Notes: generated from the letters alone by a model not told the origin. 64,000 nt of DNA from Alphaproteobacteria bacterium HT1-32 (GCA_009649675.1 WJPL01000003.1:124001-188000); one strand, 5' to 3'. Positions 9,938 to 18,987 are shown, counted from the first letter of the stretch. Translations and numbers: made by a program.

Positions 9938-11377
9938 ATGACTTTCTCTCAGGATCTCGCCCTCATTTATCCGGAAGCCTTTCTGGCGGTAGCCGCCATG
10001 GGCCTGCTGATGCTGGGTGTCTTCTCACCGGCTGCCAGCGCCCTTAACCGGGTTGCCGTGGCCTCCGTGATCGTAATCGCCATTACGGCCGTTCTGGTCA
10101 TCACCGGTGGCAGCGGAGCAGCCTTCGACGGGCTGTTCCTGTCCGACGGTTTCAGCCGGTTCGCCAAGGTTCTGATCCTGCTGGCAACCGCCCTCGCCAT
10201 TGTCATGTCGATGGGTTATCTGCGCGCCAACAAGATCGAACGCTTTGAATTTCCGGTTCTGATCGTCATCGCCGCTCTCGGTATGATGATGATGGTCTCG
10301 GCCAATGACCTGATGTCGCTCTATCTCGGTCTCGAACTGCAAAGCCTGTCGCTTTATGTTCTCGCGGCTTTCAATCGCGACAGCATCCGTTCAAGCGAAG
10401 CCGGCCTGAAATATTTCGTCCTCGGCGCACTGGCCTCCGGCATGCTGCTTTACGGTGCCTCGCTGGTCTATGGCTATACCGGGACAACCGAATTCTCAGT
10501 CATTGCCGACAAGTTTACCGGTGGTAATGAAGCCGGTCTCGGCATGATTGTCGGCATCGTCTTCGTGATTTGCGGTCTGGCCTTCAAGGTATCCGCGGTT
10601 CCGTTCCATATGTGGACACCAGATGTATATGAGGGCGCACCGACACCGGTAACGGCCCTGTTTGCCGTTGCGCCGAAGATTGCCGCCATTGCTCTTTTCC
10701 TGCGGGTGATGACAGGCCCGTTCGGTGAACTTGCCGCCCAGTGGCAGGATATCATTATCTTCATCTCCATCGCGTCGATGGCGCTCGGGGCTGTTGCAGC
10801 CATCGCCCAGAACGATATCAAACGTCTGATGGCCTATTCCTCCATCGGCCATATCGGCTATGCGCTGATCGGTCTCGCCGTCGGCAATGAAGTAGGTGTG
10901 CGTGGCACCCTGTTCTACATGGCGATCTATCTGTTCATGAATGTCGGTGCCTTTGCCTGCATTCTGTCGATGCGCCGGGACGGACGCGAGGTCACAAAAA
11001 TTTCAGAGCTGGCCGGTCTGTCGAAAAACAATCCGATGATGGCCGCTGTTTTTGCCCTCTTCATGTTTTCGATGGCGGGCATTCCGCCGGCAGCCGGATT
11101 CCTTGGCAAGTTCTTCGTCTTCATGGCTGCGGTTGAAGCAGAGCTGTATACGCTCGCCGTCATTGGCGTCGTCAGCAGCGTGATCGGTGCTTTCTATTAT
11201 CTCCGCATCATCAAGATCATGTATTTCGATGAAGCAGCTGAGCCGTTTGAGAGAACCGAACCGGTGATGAAACTTGTGCTGATCGGCACAGGTCTGTTCA
11301 CCCTGCTGTTCTTTGTCTTCCCCCAGCCGCTGCTTTCCAGCGCGCAGGCAGCAGCCAGCGCCCTTTTTGCCGGCTGA
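9938..11377 (+). CDS. nuoN: NADH-quinone oxidoreductase subunit N
   Basis: The 479-residue third antiporter-like subunit, next to NuoK in the complex. Seen: the Glu in [18 protein letters not shown] (helix 5), the Lys in [21 protein letters not shown] (helix 7) and the Lys of [20 protein letters not shown] (helix 8 region). It is the last nuo gene here; birA follows after 12 bases on the same strand, so the operon probably continues. Confidence 0.97.
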   Translation: MTFSQDLALIYPEAFLAVAAMGLLMLGVFSPAASALNRVAVASVIVIAITAVLVITGGSGAAFDGLFLSDGFSRFAKVLILLATALAIVMSMGYLRANKIERFEFPVLIVIAALGMMMMVSANDLMSLYLGLELQSLSLYVLAAFNRDSIRSSEAGLKYFVLGALASGMLLYGASLVYGYTGTTEFSVIADKFTGGNEAGLGMIVGIVFVICGLAFKVSAVPFHMWTPDVYEGAPTPVTALFAVAPKIAAIALFLRVMTGPFGELAAQWQDIIIFISIASMALGAVAAIAQNDIKRLMAYSSIGHIGYALIGLAVGNEVGVRGTLFYMAIYLFMNVGAFACILSMRRDGREVTKISELAGLSKNNPMMAAVFALFMFSMAGIPPAAGFLGKFFVFMAAVEAELYTLAVIGVVSSVIGAFYYLRIIKIMYFDEAAEPFERTEPVMKLVLIGTGLFTLLFFVFPQPLLSSAQAAASALFAG

Positions 11378-11383
11378 CCGGAC

Positions 11384-11399
11384 CGCGCGATGACGCGCG
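11384..11399 (+). other. perfect inverted repeat around the birA start codon
   Basis: CGCGCG at 11384-11389 and CGCGCG at 11394-11399 are perfect complements separated by ATGA, so the birA start codon (11390-11392) would sit in a four-base loop. No good Shine-Dalgarno sequence precedes the start. The repeat is directly visible; an effect on translation is inference. Confidence 0.5.
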
Positions 11400-12172
11400 A
11401 AACTGACCTTCCGCCCGGATTCCGTCTGATCATCCTGGATGAGACGGAAAGCACCAGTGACGAAGTCAAACGTCATGCCCGTGACGGGGCAGAGGAGGGG
11501 CTTGTCATCATGGCCCGCAGTCAGACATCTGGTCGCGGCCGTCGTGGCCGGCAATGGTCGTCACCACCGGGTAACCTGTATTTCTCACTGTTGCTGCGCC
11601 CGGAATGTCCGGTGACAGAGGCTTCACAACTCAGTTTCGTTGCAGCGGTCGCCCTTCTGGAAGCCAGTGCCGCTTTATTACCGCCCCATTCACAACTGGA
11701 TCTGAAATGGCCGAACGATCTGCTGCTGTTTGATGCCAAGGTTGCCGGTCTTCTGCTTGAGGCGGAAGGCAGTGGCGCGGAGCATCCCGATTTCGTTGTC
11801 CTTGGTATCGGCGTCAATCTGGTTTCGCATCCGGAAGACACACCTTATCCGACAACGGATTTTGCAGCCTCAGCCGCTGCCGGTATCACGCCGGAGGACA
11901 TGTTGCAGTCATTCTGCCGTTATTTCCTGCGTCAGGTCAGTCTCTGGGTTGATGAAGGGTTTGAGCCGGTTCGCCGGAACTGGCTTACCCATGCCCGCGG
12001 CAAAGGTAATGACATCACCGTCAGGGTGGGTAACAAACAGATAACAGGTGAATTTGTCGATCTCGACCGGGATGGCGCATTGCTGCTGATGACGCCCGAC
12101 GGCGACCGCCAGCGAATTACCGCTGGCGATGTCTTCTTTGGATCGGAGAACACTGATGCTGCTGGTCATTGA
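11390..12172 (+). CDS. birA: biotin--[acetyl-CoA-carboxylase] ligase
   Basis: A 260-residue biotin protein ligase that activates biotin with ATP and transfers it to the carboxylase carrier lysine. The catalytic domain begins at the N-terminus (LDETESTSDE, residues 16-25); there is no winged-helix DNA-binding domain, so it should be a monofunctional ligase rather than a repressor. Seen: the biotinyl-AMP loop SGRGRRGRQW (47-56), KWPNDLLL and KVAGLLLE. A small C-terminal domain follows. It overlaps coaX by 17 bases. A nuoN-birA-coaX-rnj order is common in alphaproteobacteria. Confidence 0.93.
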   Translation: MTRETDLPPGFRLIILDETESTSDEVKRHARDGAEEGLVIMARSQTSGRGRRGRQWSSPPGNLYFSLLLRPECPVTEASQLSFVAAVALLEASAALLPPHSQLDLKWPNDLLLFDAKVAGLLLEAEGSGAEHPDFVVLGIGVNLVSHPEDTPYPTTDFAASAAAGITPEDMLQSFCRYFLRQVSLWVDEGFEPVRRNWLTHARGKGNDITVRVGNKQITGEFVDLDRDGALLLMTPDGDRQRITAGDVFFGSENTDAAGH

Positions 12173-12935
12173 TTCAGGAAACACCAATGTTGTTTTCGCC
12201 CTCTATGACGGTGAAACACTGGCTGGTGAATGGCGAACCGCGACAAATTCCAACCGAACGGCAGATGAATATGCCGTCTGGCTGACCCAGTTGATGGCGC
12301 TGTCCAATCTGGAGCGTTCTGTCATCCGGGATGTGATCATCGCCAATGTCGTCCCGATCGCCCAATACAATCTGGAAACACTTTGCCGGAAGTATTTCAA
12401 TATTACGCCGCTTGTTGTCGGCGCACCCGGTGTTGAACTGGGCCTCAAGGTAAAGGTCCCCCGGCAGGAGGAGGTTGGCGCAGACCGGCTGGTCAATGCG
12501 GTAGGTGCCAATGTGCTGTTTGAAGGGGCAAAAATTGTCATCGATATCGGTACGGCGACAACATTTGATGCGGTTGATGATGATGGGGCACTGATCGGCT
12601 GTGCGATTGCGCCAGGCCCACACCTTTCGCTACAGGCATTGCATATGGCAGCAGCCAAACTGCCGAACGTCGCCATTCAGCGTCCCAAATCCGCAATCGG
12701 CGATTCAACGGTTACGGCCATGCTCTCCGGTATCTACTGGGGCTATGTCGGTCTGATCGAGGGTATCGTCTCACGGATCAAGCTTGATTACGGGAAACCG
12801 ATGACTGTCATTGGCACCGGCGGCACCTTGCCCGTGTTTTATGAAGCAACAGATGTTATTGAACATGCGGCGGCTGACCTGACCCTGCGCGGGTTACGCG
12901 CTATCTATCTTTTGAACAGGAAAACCGATGACTAG
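12156..12935 (+). CDS. coaX: type III pantothenate kinase
   Basis: A 259-residue enzyme for the first step of coenzyme A synthesis, pantothenate phosphorylation. ASKHA-fold signatures: MLLVIDSGNTN at the N-terminus (phosphate-1 loop, catalytic Asp6), EVGADRLVNAVGA in the middle, and VIDIGTATTFDAVDD (phosphate-2). The ATG at 12156 places the signature at the very start as in the family; an in-frame ATG-type start 27 bases upstream would add only a polar stub inside birA. It overlaps birA by 17 bases and the RNase J gene by 8 bases, implying translational coupling. Confidence 0.95.
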   Translation: MLLVIDSGNTNVVFALYDGETLAGEWRTATNSNRTADEYAVWLTQLMALSNLERSVIRDVIIANVVPIAQYNLETLCRKYFNITPLVVGAPGVELGLKVKVPRQEEVGADRLVNAVGANVLFEGAKIVIDIGTATTFDAVDDDGALIGCAIAPGPHLSLQALHMAAAKLPNVAIQRPKSAIGDSTVTAMLSGIYWGYVGLIEGIVSRIKLDYGKPMTVIGTGGTLPVFYEATDVIEHAAADLTLRGLRAIYLLNRKTDD

Positions 12936-14580
12936 TCCGGCTTTGCATTTCCTCCCTCTGGGGGGCGCCGGTGAGATCGGCATGAATCTCAATCTCTACG
13001 AATATAACGGCAAATGGCTGATGGTGGACCTCGGCGTCTCCTTTGGCGAAGACGATGTGCCGGGGATTGATGTCGTCATGCCAGATCCTGCCTTCATCAT
13101 TGAACGCAAGAATGATCTGGCCGGCATCGTGCTGACGCATGCCCATGAAGACCATCTGGGTGCTGTTGCCTGGCTCTGGCCGTTCCTGCGCTGTCCGGTC
13201 TATGCGACCCCTTTTGCCGCGCATATTCTGATGGGGAAGCTGAAAGAAGCAGGTCTGGACGGGGAAGTTCCCGTCGAAGTGCGCCAGCTTGGCGCGCGTT
13301 TTGATGTCGGTCCGTTCAATATCGAACTGATTACCCTGACTCACAGCATCCCCGAGCCGAACGCGCTGGCCATCCGCACTCCCGCCGGCTGTGTGCTGCA
13401 TACCGGCGACTGGAAATTTGACCCCAATCCGGTGATTGGCGAAACTACGGATACGGACCGCCTGAGAGAACTTGGCGATGAAGGTATTCTCGCCATGGTC
13501 TGTGACTCCACCAACGTGTTCAATCCGGGAGAAGCCGGGTCTGAAGGCGACGTGCAGGACAGTCTGGTTGATCTGATCGCCGGTCTGAAAAACCGCGTTG
13601 CCGTCGCCTGTTTTGCCAGCAACGTGGCCCGCCTGAGTTCCATCGCAAAAGCTGCACGGGACTGCGGTCGTGAAGTCGCCCTTGTTGGCCGTTCAATGCA
13701 CAAGATGGCAGAAGCCGCGCGGGCAACCGGGCATCTGGACCCGGATATCAAGTTCGTTTCAGATACGGAAATTGGCTATCTGCCCCGCGAGAAGGCCTTG
13801 CTGATCTGCACCGGAAGTCAGGGAGAACCGCGCGCGGCACTGGCCAAGATTGCCACGGACAATCATCCCCATGTCGTCCTCGACAAAGATGATTCCGTTG
13901 TCTTTTCCTCGCGCATGATTCCCGGAAACGAAAAATCCATTGCTCGGCTCCAGAACCTGCTGGCTGAGCGGGGGATCAATGTCATTACGGCAAAAGATCA
14001 CTTCATCCACGTTTCCGGCCATCCCGGTCGCGACGAACTGGCAGAAATGTACCGGATCGCGCGCCCCCGGATTGCCATTCCTGTCCACGGCGAACGCCGG
14101 CATATGGAAGAGCACGCGAAACTGGCACTGGAATGCCAGGTCTCTCAGAGCATTGTTGCCCCGAATGGCAGCATGATCCGTCTGGCCGATGGCAAGGCGA
14201 CACAGGTCGATGAGGTTTTCCACGGCAGGCTGGCTGTCGATGGCATGCGTCTGCTACCGATCACCAGCCCGGTCTTCAAGGAGCGTAAACGTCTGCTGTT
14301 TCAGGGGGCCGTCTTTGCCTCGCTGGTCTTCGATGCCGCAGATATGCTGGCGACGGAACCCGAGATTACGATCCTCGGTCTGCTGGATGACGAAGAATAT
14401 GATGACATCATTGATGAGATGATCGAGGAAATTGAAAAGACCGTCCGCAAGATGCGGGCCCGCGACAGGGGGAATGATGATTCCGTTGAGACCGTTGTCC
14501 GGCAGGCCATTCGCCGCGTCATCCGGGAAGCCACCGGCAAGAAGCCACAATCCGAAATTCATATCGCCCGGTTGCAGTGA
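12928..14580 (+). CDS. rnj: ribonuclease J
   Basis: A 550-residue metallo-beta-lactamase/beta-CASP ribonuclease with 5'-exo and endonuclease activity in RNA maturation and decay. The zinc motif HAHEDH lies at residues 71-76, followed by HTGDWKFD, the CDSTN motif, the beta-CASP segment with the VSGHPGRDEL motif, and the IPVHGERRHM motif near residues 387-396. A C-terminal domain of about 100 residues follows. Length fits alphaproteobacterial RNase J. The start ATG overlaps the end of coaX. Confidence 0.95.
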   Translation: MTSPALHFLPLGGAGEIGMNLNLYEYNGKWLMVDLGVSFGEDDVPGIDVVMPDPAFIIERKNDLAGIVLTHAHEDHLGAVAWLWPFLRCPVYATPFAAHILMGKLKEAGLDGEVPVEVRQLGARFDVGPFNIELITLTHSIPEPNALAIRTPAGCVLHTGDWKFDPNPVIGETTDTDRLRELGDEGILAMVCDSTNVFNPGEAGSEGDVQDSLVDLIAGLKNRVAVACFASNVARLSSIAKAARDCGREVALVGRSMHKMAEAARATGHLDPDIKFVSDTEIGYLPREKALLICTGSQGEPRAALAKIATDNHPHVVLDKDDSVVFSSRMIPGNEKSIARLQNLLAERGINVITAKDHFIHVSGHPGRDELAEMYRIARPRIAIPVHGERRHMEEHAKLALECQVSQSIVAPNGSMIRLADGKATQVDEVFHGRLAVDGMRLLPITSPVFKERKRLLFQGAVFASLVFDAADMLATEPEITILGLLDDEEYDDIIDEMIEEIEKTVRKMRARDRGNDDSVETVVRQAIRRVIREATGKKPQSEIHIARLQ

Positions 14581-14626
14581 TCAGGGCTTCGCACCACATC
14601 GATGAAAGACTTCAGGAGTTGAGAAG

Positions 14627-15031
14627 ATGATCGGCCGACTGAACCATGTCGCAATTGTTGTCCCCGATCTGGAGGCCGCATCGGCAATCTATCGGGGTGC
14701 ACTGGGTGCCACCGTTTCCGCACCGAAGGATGAGCCCGATCACGGGGTGACCACCGTCTTTGTCGAACTCCCGAACACCAAGATCGAATTGCTCCACCCG
14801 CTTGGAGACGGATCCCCGATTGCTGCCTTTCTGGAAAAGAACCCGTCCGGTGGCATGCATCATGTCTGCTACGAAGTGGATGATATTCTGGCCGCCCGTG
14901 ACCGGCTGAAGGAGCAGGGTGCCCGTGTTCTGGGGAGCGGGGAGCCGAAAACCGGCGCCCATGGCAAGCCGGTCCTGTTCCTCCACCCGAAAGACTTCTG
15001 CGGCACCCTGGTCGAGCTGGAGCAGGCCTGA
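14627..15031 (+). CDS. mce: methylmalonyl-CoA epimerase
   Basis: A 134-residue vicinal-oxygen-chelate protein that interconverts (R)- and (S)-methylmalonyl-CoA in propionate and branched-chain degradation. Two beta-alpha-beta-beta-beta modules are seen: NHVAIVVPDLEAA (metal ligand H7) and GMHHVCYEVDDI, with the terminal metal ligand Glu in GTLVELEQA. GAGGAG-like purines (CAGGAG at 14611-14616) precede the start by about 10 bases. The stop overlaps the DUF1467 gene by one base (TGATG). A link to the mutase genes cannot be tested here. Confidence 0.92.
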   Translation: MIGRLNHVAIVVPDLEAASAIYRGALGATVSAPKDEPDHGVTTVFVELPNTKIELLHPLGDGSPIAAFLEKNPSGGMHHVCYEVDDILAARDRLKEQGARVLGSGEPKTGAHGKPVLFLHPKDFCGTLVELEQA

Positions 15032-15267
15032 TGAGCTTTCTTTCCGGCTTTGCCATCTACTTCATCATCTGGTGGCTGACATTGTTCACCACGCTGCCTT
15101 TCGGTGTGAAGACGCAAGAAGACGTCCAGCCCGGAAATGACCCCGGCGCACCGGTACAACCCATGATCGTCCGGAAGCTGATTGCGACTTCGGTCATCTC
15201 GGGCATCATCTTTGCTGGCGTCTACTGGGCCGTCGACAGCGGCCTGATCGATTTCTACAATGTCTGA
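15031..15267 (+). CDS. DUF1467 family membrane protein
   Basis: A 78-residue protein with two membrane segments (about 5-26 and 52-72) and the FIIWWLTLFTTLPFGVKTQ pattern typical of DUF1467, a family largely confined to alphaproteobacteria and usually found between mce and proS. Its function is unknown. The start overlaps the mce stop, which argues for coupled translation. Confidence 0.88.
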   Translation: MSFLSGFAIYFIIWWLTLFTTLPFGVKTQEDVQPGNDPGAPVQPMIVRKLIATSVISGIIFAGVYWAVDSGLIDFYNV

Positions 15268-15327
15268 TCTGGAACCGGACCGCTGATCCTGCGTTAATAT
15301 TACAGATCAAACGGAAAGGAACAGATC

Positions 15328-15519
15328 ATGGGTATAGAAGTTGGCGGCATAGTTGGACTGCTCATCCTGATTGCTGATGTATGGGCAATCATCAACGTCA
15401 TCGGCAGCAGCGCCAGTACTGGCGGTAAAGTTTTCTGGACCATTCTGATCCTGATTCTGCCGGTCCTCGGACTGATTATCTGGTTGTTTGCCGGCCCGCG
15501 AAAAGCAGGCGCTCTCTGA
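15328..15519 (+). CDS. PLDc_N-type small membrane protein
   Basis: A 63-residue protein with two hydrophobic segments (about 7-26 and 36-55), a central polar SSASTGGK turn and a final FAGPRK. The W-x-ILILILP-x-LGLIIWLFAGPR stretch matches the PLDc_N (phospholipase D nuclease N-terminal) membrane hairpin found both as an independent small protein and at the N-terminus of cardiolipin synthases. No nuclease domain follows. AAAGGAA lies 8-14 bases upstream of the ATG. Function unknown. Confidence 0.75.
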   Translation: MGIEVGGIVGLLILIADVWAIINVIGSSASTGGKVFWTILILILPVLGLIIWLFAGPRKAGAL

Positions 15520-15545
15520 CCACCGGGCTTTGATCCGGAAACTTC

Positions 15546-15573
15546 AAAGGCCTCGCTGCAATGCGAGGCCTTT
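15546..15573 (+). terminator. intrinsic terminator-like hairpin after the nuo-mce gene run
   Basis: Perfect 10-bp stem AAAGGCCTCG (15546-15555) / CGAGGCCTTT (15564-15573) with an 8-base loop, then GCTATTCT rather than a long U-run. It lies 27 bases after the last plus-strand stop and before the convergent permease gene, so it may serve as a terminator, though the U-tract is weak. Confidence 0.6.
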
Positions 15574-15762
15574 GCTATTCTGGCGCTCCCACTTTTCAGT
15601 GCGCGCCGGTCTCTCCCTAAACTCGGGCTATTCTGTTAAACAGCGCCCCTTTTTTTCCGCCTTCAGTTCATCGCATCTGCGTGCGACGTATTATGATATC
15701 TGAAGGTGCTCCTTTGTAATATTTGTTCCGGCATTGGTCAAGAAATAGGCGACAGTGCCGAA

Positions 15763-17001
15763 TTAATAGGCGAGATAGGCTCCGCCAGCCAAAGCGGTGA
15801 CAATCAGACCGGGTGTCAGTTTCGGTAAATCCAGTGATAACAGCCGGATAGCCAGAAGCAACAAGGCGCTGACGGCAAACCCGGCGGCAAACGAGCCGGT
15901 TAGCGGTGGCAACAGAACTGCAACAAATGCCGCAGAAACAGCTCCCGGATCACTGAAATCAATTTCCCGGATTCCCGTGCAGAGTACCAGACCGGCAACA
16001 ATCACTGCCGGTGCCGTCGCATAATCCTGCAACTGTCCGACCACTGGCAGCGAGAAGGCGCAGAGGCCAAACAAAACCGCGGCAACAACGGCAGCAATCC
16101 GTTCATCACCTCCCAGCAACCAGCCTGCACTGCTGTGCGGCAGGGCAACAGCACCCGGAGCACCAATCAGAGGTGCTATCGTCATGATCAGCGAGTCCGC
16201 GACAGGCGCTTTACCCCCACCAGCATCATCAGACAGGCGGCGGGCCGTTATCACGGCGCCGGATTCAAACGAGAGAAACAGAAAAATGGCACCGGATGCC
16301 ATCAGCCCCGGCACTGTCGTCAGCACCGTGAAATCCAGTATCAGCAGTAACGGCTCCAGAGAAGGCGGGACCGCCAGAAATGTGTGACCGGTCAAAACCA
16401 GATTGGTGAAGCCAAGCGTCAGCCCCGCAATCAGTGTCAGAACGACAACCGGCAGAACCGCCATCCGCAGTCCCCGGACCATCAGCCCCAGCATCAGCAA
16501 TACAGCGGCTGCCGAAAGCCAGAGCCTGGGCTCATCCAGCGGGCCGACGGACCAGGGAGATCCCCCGCGTGTCAGAAAACCGATCCGCTCCAACCCGTTT
16601 GCGACCAGCAGAAGTCCGACGCCCGCCGTGACACCGGCTTTCAGCTCGTCCGGCAGACCGCTCATCACCTTGCCCCTCAGACCCGAGAGAGACAGCAACA
16701 GCAGGACGGCACCGGCAAGGGCGGCGGAAGCCAGTGTCTGTCCAAAACTGAGCCCGAACACCCCGACCGGGACCGCCAGAACAAACCCGATGAGGGTCAG
16801 GGAAGGACCAACCACAATTGCACGGCGGGCAACCAGACCCATGACCAGTGTACCCACACCGATGGTTGTCACGGTCATCGTAAAGGCTGCCGCCTGATTA
16901 ACGCCCGCCTGTACCAGCAAGCCGGGGATGGCGAACAGCAGATATGCAGAGGCCGCAAACATGATGAAACCGGCAGCAATGCCACGCAGGGTGCTATTCA
17001 T
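15763..17001 (-). CDS. NCS2/AzgA-like permease, divergent
   Basis: A 412-residue integral membrane protein with about 12-14 helices. The first third aligns by eye with AzgA-type purine permeases: AGF-x-MF-x2-SAYLLF near the N-terminus, then GTLVMGL, and LKAGVTAGVGLLL matching the AzgA 'R-GIT-GIGL' region; later FLSFESGAVITARRL corresponds to the 'LFDSSGTL' helix. Two family substrate residues seem changed: the Asn in 'MGLNAFFAF' corresponds to GPSLTLIGFVLA, and the TM10 Glu in 'YIESSSG' corresponds to LPHSSAG. The substrate is therefore unclear. The start was set at the ATG at 17001, which has AGGTG 6 bases upstream; a GTG at 17010 is the alternative. It stands alone on this strand. Confidence 0.75.
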   Translation of the reverse strand: MNSTLRGIAAGFIMFAASAYLLFAIPGLLVQAGVNQAAAFTMTVTTIGVGTLVMGLVARRAIVVGPSLTLIGFVLAVPVGVFGLSFGQTLASAALAGAVLLLLSLSGLRGKVMSGLPDELKAGVTAGVGLLLVANGLERIGFLTRGGSPWSVGPLDEPRLWLSAAAVLLMLGLMVRGLRMAVLPVVVLTLIAGLTLGFTNLVLTGHTFLAVPPSLEPLLLILDFTVLTTVPGLMASGAIFLFLSFESGAVITARRLSDDAGGGKAPVADSLIMTIAPLIGAPGAVALPHSSAGWLLGGDERIAAVVAAVLFGLCAFSLPVVGQLQDYATAPAVIVAGLVLCTGIREIDFSDPGAVSAAFVAVLLPPLTGSFAAGFAVSALLLLAIRLLSLDLPKLTPGLIVTALAGGAYLAY

Positions 17002-17038
17002 GACGTTCACCTGATGTCTGATTGATCCGGAATTCCAT
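16994..17038 (-). CDS. possible 14-codon leader ORF coupled to the permease
   Basis: On the minus strand an ATG at 17038 is preceded by GGAGG with a 9-base spacer, a better ribosome site than the permease itself has. The frame reads MEFRINQTSGERHE and stops with TAG at 16996-16994, overlapping the permease start at 17001. The GGAGG is the 3' end of the G9 tract. This could be a coupled leader peptide; conservation has not been tested and it may be chance. Confidence 0.3.
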   Translation of the reverse strand: MEFRINQTSGERHE

Positions 17039-17050
17039 GCTTTTGTTCCT

Positions 17051-17059
17051 CCCCCCCCC
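17051..17059. repeat. homopolymeric C9 (G9 on minus strand) tract
   Basis: Nine consecutive C on the plus strand lie in the region between the divergent permease (-) and the exported-protein gene (+), 50-58 bases upstream of the permease ATG. On the minus strand the tract ends in GGAGGAAC, a ribosome-site-like sequence. Such tracts can vary in length by slippage. Confidence 0.7.
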
Positions 17060-17157
17060 GAGTCCCGCTAACAGTCTGAATCTATCGGTTTGCTTGCGTA
17101 CCAAATAAAGAAAGCAAACAATCTCTGTTCACCGCACAGAAACCTAACGGGTGTGAC

Positions 17158-17583
17158 ATGCGTAAAACAGTCCTGATCTCGCTTCTCCTGAGCATTTTCA
17201 CGTTACCCGCTGCCCAGGCAATTGAAGATGTCATGCCGGTAAGCGTGTCAAAAGCGGAATGCCGCCGGATCGTCCGGCATGTTGCGGCTGACGATGTGAA
17301 ATACAAACCCGGTGTTGATGTCCGGGGTAACAAGGTCGTCGGCGCCAGTACCAAAGGCGACAATCATTTTCGCTTCAAGACGCCCGATGTGATCGAATTT
17401 GACCTGTCGATAAAGCCTGTCGGGGCAGGGGTTGCCGGTGGCCGGCTGGATGAAACCACAGCATCTGTCGGCAAGGTGAAATATGATATCAACAAGCGGC
17501 GGATCACCGTCAATGGTCAGCCGCTTGGTGATGAGGAAGCTTCTGAGCTCGCAGAACGCTGCAAGGCAGCCGGATTCCGCTGA
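17158..17583 (+). CDS. exported protein of unknown function
   Basis: A 141-residue protein with a clear Sec signal peptide: basic MRK, a hydrophobic core (4-17) and AAQA before cleavage at about residue 21. The mature part of about 120 residues is mixed alpha/beta with exactly two cysteines, C35 and C135, which could form a disulfide in the periplasm. I do not recognise the family. It is preceded by a weak promoter candidate (TTGCGT at 17094, 17-base spacer, AACAAT) and a GGGTGTG stretch; proS begins 80 bases downstream. Confidence 0.7.
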   Translation: MRKTVLISLLLSIFTLPAAQAIEDVMPVSVSKAECRRIVRHVAADDVKYKPGVDVRGNKVVGASTKGDNHFRFKTPDVIEFDLSIKPVGAGVAGGRLDETTASVGKVKYDINKRRITVNGQPLGDEEASELAERCKAAGFR

Positions 17584-17663
17584 TAGCGGTCTCGCTGTCA
17601 TTGCGTTCGGCGGCTGCTTTTCATACTGTCGCGCCAGTTCATCCGCAATTGAGGTCAAGTCCC

Positions 17664-18983
17664 ATGCGCCTGTCGCGCTATTTCATGCCTACACTCAAGG
17701 AAACGCCGAAAGAAGCAGAGATCGCATCGCACCGCCTGATGCTGCGTGCCGGTATGGTCCGCCAGTCCAGCGCCGGAATTTATTCCTGGCTGCCGCTTGG
17801 TTTCCGCGTTCTGAAGAATATCGAACGGATTGTCCGCGAAGAGCAGGATGCCGCCGGCGCACAGGAAGTCCTGATGCCGACCATTCAGCCGGCCGACATC
17901 TGGAAAGAGAGCGGGCGATACGAGGATTATGGCCGCGAAATGCTGCGCATTACCGACCGGCATGACCGTGAAATGCTGTATGGCCCGACCAATGAAGAAC
18001 AGATCACGGAAATTTTCCGTGGTGATGTCCGCTCTTATCGTGACCTGCCGCGCATCGTCTATCATATCCAGTGGAAGTTCCGGGACGAAGTCCGCCCCCG
18101 CTTTGGCGTCATGCGCGGGCGCGAATTCCTGATGAAAGACGGCTACAGCTTCGATCTGGATTACGAAAGCGCGAAGCATGCCTATAACAAGATGTTCGTC
18201 TCCTATCTGAAAACCTATGACCGCATGGGCCTGAAGGCGATCCCGATGGCCGCCGATACCGGCCCGATCGGTGGTAAACTGAGCCATGAATTCATCATTC
18301 TGGCTGATACCGGCGAATCCGCTGTCTATTACGACCGCAAGTTCGAGGACATGAGCGTCGATAGCCTTGCGAATATCGATTACGAGACCGCAGACCTGCA
18401 AAACATTGTCGATCAGTGGACAGCTCCCTATGCCGCGACCGACGATATGCATGATGCAGCGAACTGCGGCGTGGCCGAAGGTGATCTGCTCAGCAAACGC
18501 GGGATCGAAGTTGGCCATATTTTCCACTTCGGACGCAAATATACCGAGCCTCTGGGTGTCCGGGTCATTGGCCCTGATGGACAAGAGGTCATTCCGGAAT
18601 GCGGCTCCTACGGAATCGGCGTTTCCCGCCTGGTTGGCGGCATCATCGAGGCCTCCCATGACGACAAGGGGATCATCTGGCCGGAAAGCGTTGCCCCCTT
18701 CAAGGTGGGCATCCTGAATCTCCGGTTTGGCGATGAGGCCTGCACATCTGCCTGCGACAGCCTTTATGCACAATGCCGCAATGCCGGTGTCGAAGTGCTC
18801 TATGATGACCGTGATGAACGGGCAGGGGCCAAGTTCGCCGATATGGACCTGATTGGTTTGCCCTGGCAGATCCTCGTCGGCCCCCGTGGCGTGAAAAACG
18901 GCATGGTGGAACTGAAGAACCGGGCAACCGGCGTTGTCGAGGAAACACCGATTGATACCGTGATCTCACGGCTGGCAGGCTAA
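17664..18983 (+). CDS. proS: proline--tRNA ligase (short alphaproteobacterial type)
   Basis: A 439-residue class II aminoacyl-tRNA synthetase. Seen: TNEEQIT, the motif 2 region [20 protein letters not shown], motif 3 [13 protein letters not shown], and a C-terminal anticodon-binding domain ([16 protein letters not shown]...). The length lacks the ~180-residue editing insert of the E. coli enzyme, which is the known short form in alphaproteobacteria. The ATG at 17664 gives the family N-terminus [13 protein letters not shown]; the 21 upstream in-frame codons look non-coding. lolC/E follows after 4 bases. Confidence 0.96.
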   Translation: MRLSRYFMPTLKETPKEAEIASHRLMLRAGMVRQSSAGIYSWLPLGFRVLKNIERIVREEQDAAGAQEVLMPTIQPADIWKESGRYEDYGREMLRITDRHDREMLYGPTNEEQITEIFRGDVRSYRDLPRIVYHIQWKFRDEVRPRFGVMRGREFLMKDGYSFDLDYESAKHAYNKMFVSYLKTYDRMGLKAIPMAADTGPIGGKLSHEFIILADTGESAVYYDRKFEDMSVDSLANIDYETADLQNIVDQWTAPYAATDDMHDAANCGVAEGDLLSKRGIEVGHIFHFGRKYTEPLGVRVIGPDGQEVIPECGSYGIGVSRLVGGIIEASHDDKGIIWPESVAPFKVGILNLRFGDEACTSACDSLYAQCRNAGVEVLYDDRDERAGAKFADMDLIGLPWQILVGPRGVKNGMVELKNRATGVVEETPIDTVISRLAG

Positions 18984-18987
18984 GCTG

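Noticed and set aside
17655-18773. 372-codon open frame on the minus strand opposite proS
   Set aside because: It lies wholly antisense to an intact, well-conserved gene, has no recognisable domain and reflects the codon bias of the plus-strand gene.
17664-18983. Missing editing insert in ProS as a deletion
   Set aside because: The short form is normal in alphaproteobacteria and all catalytic motifs are present.
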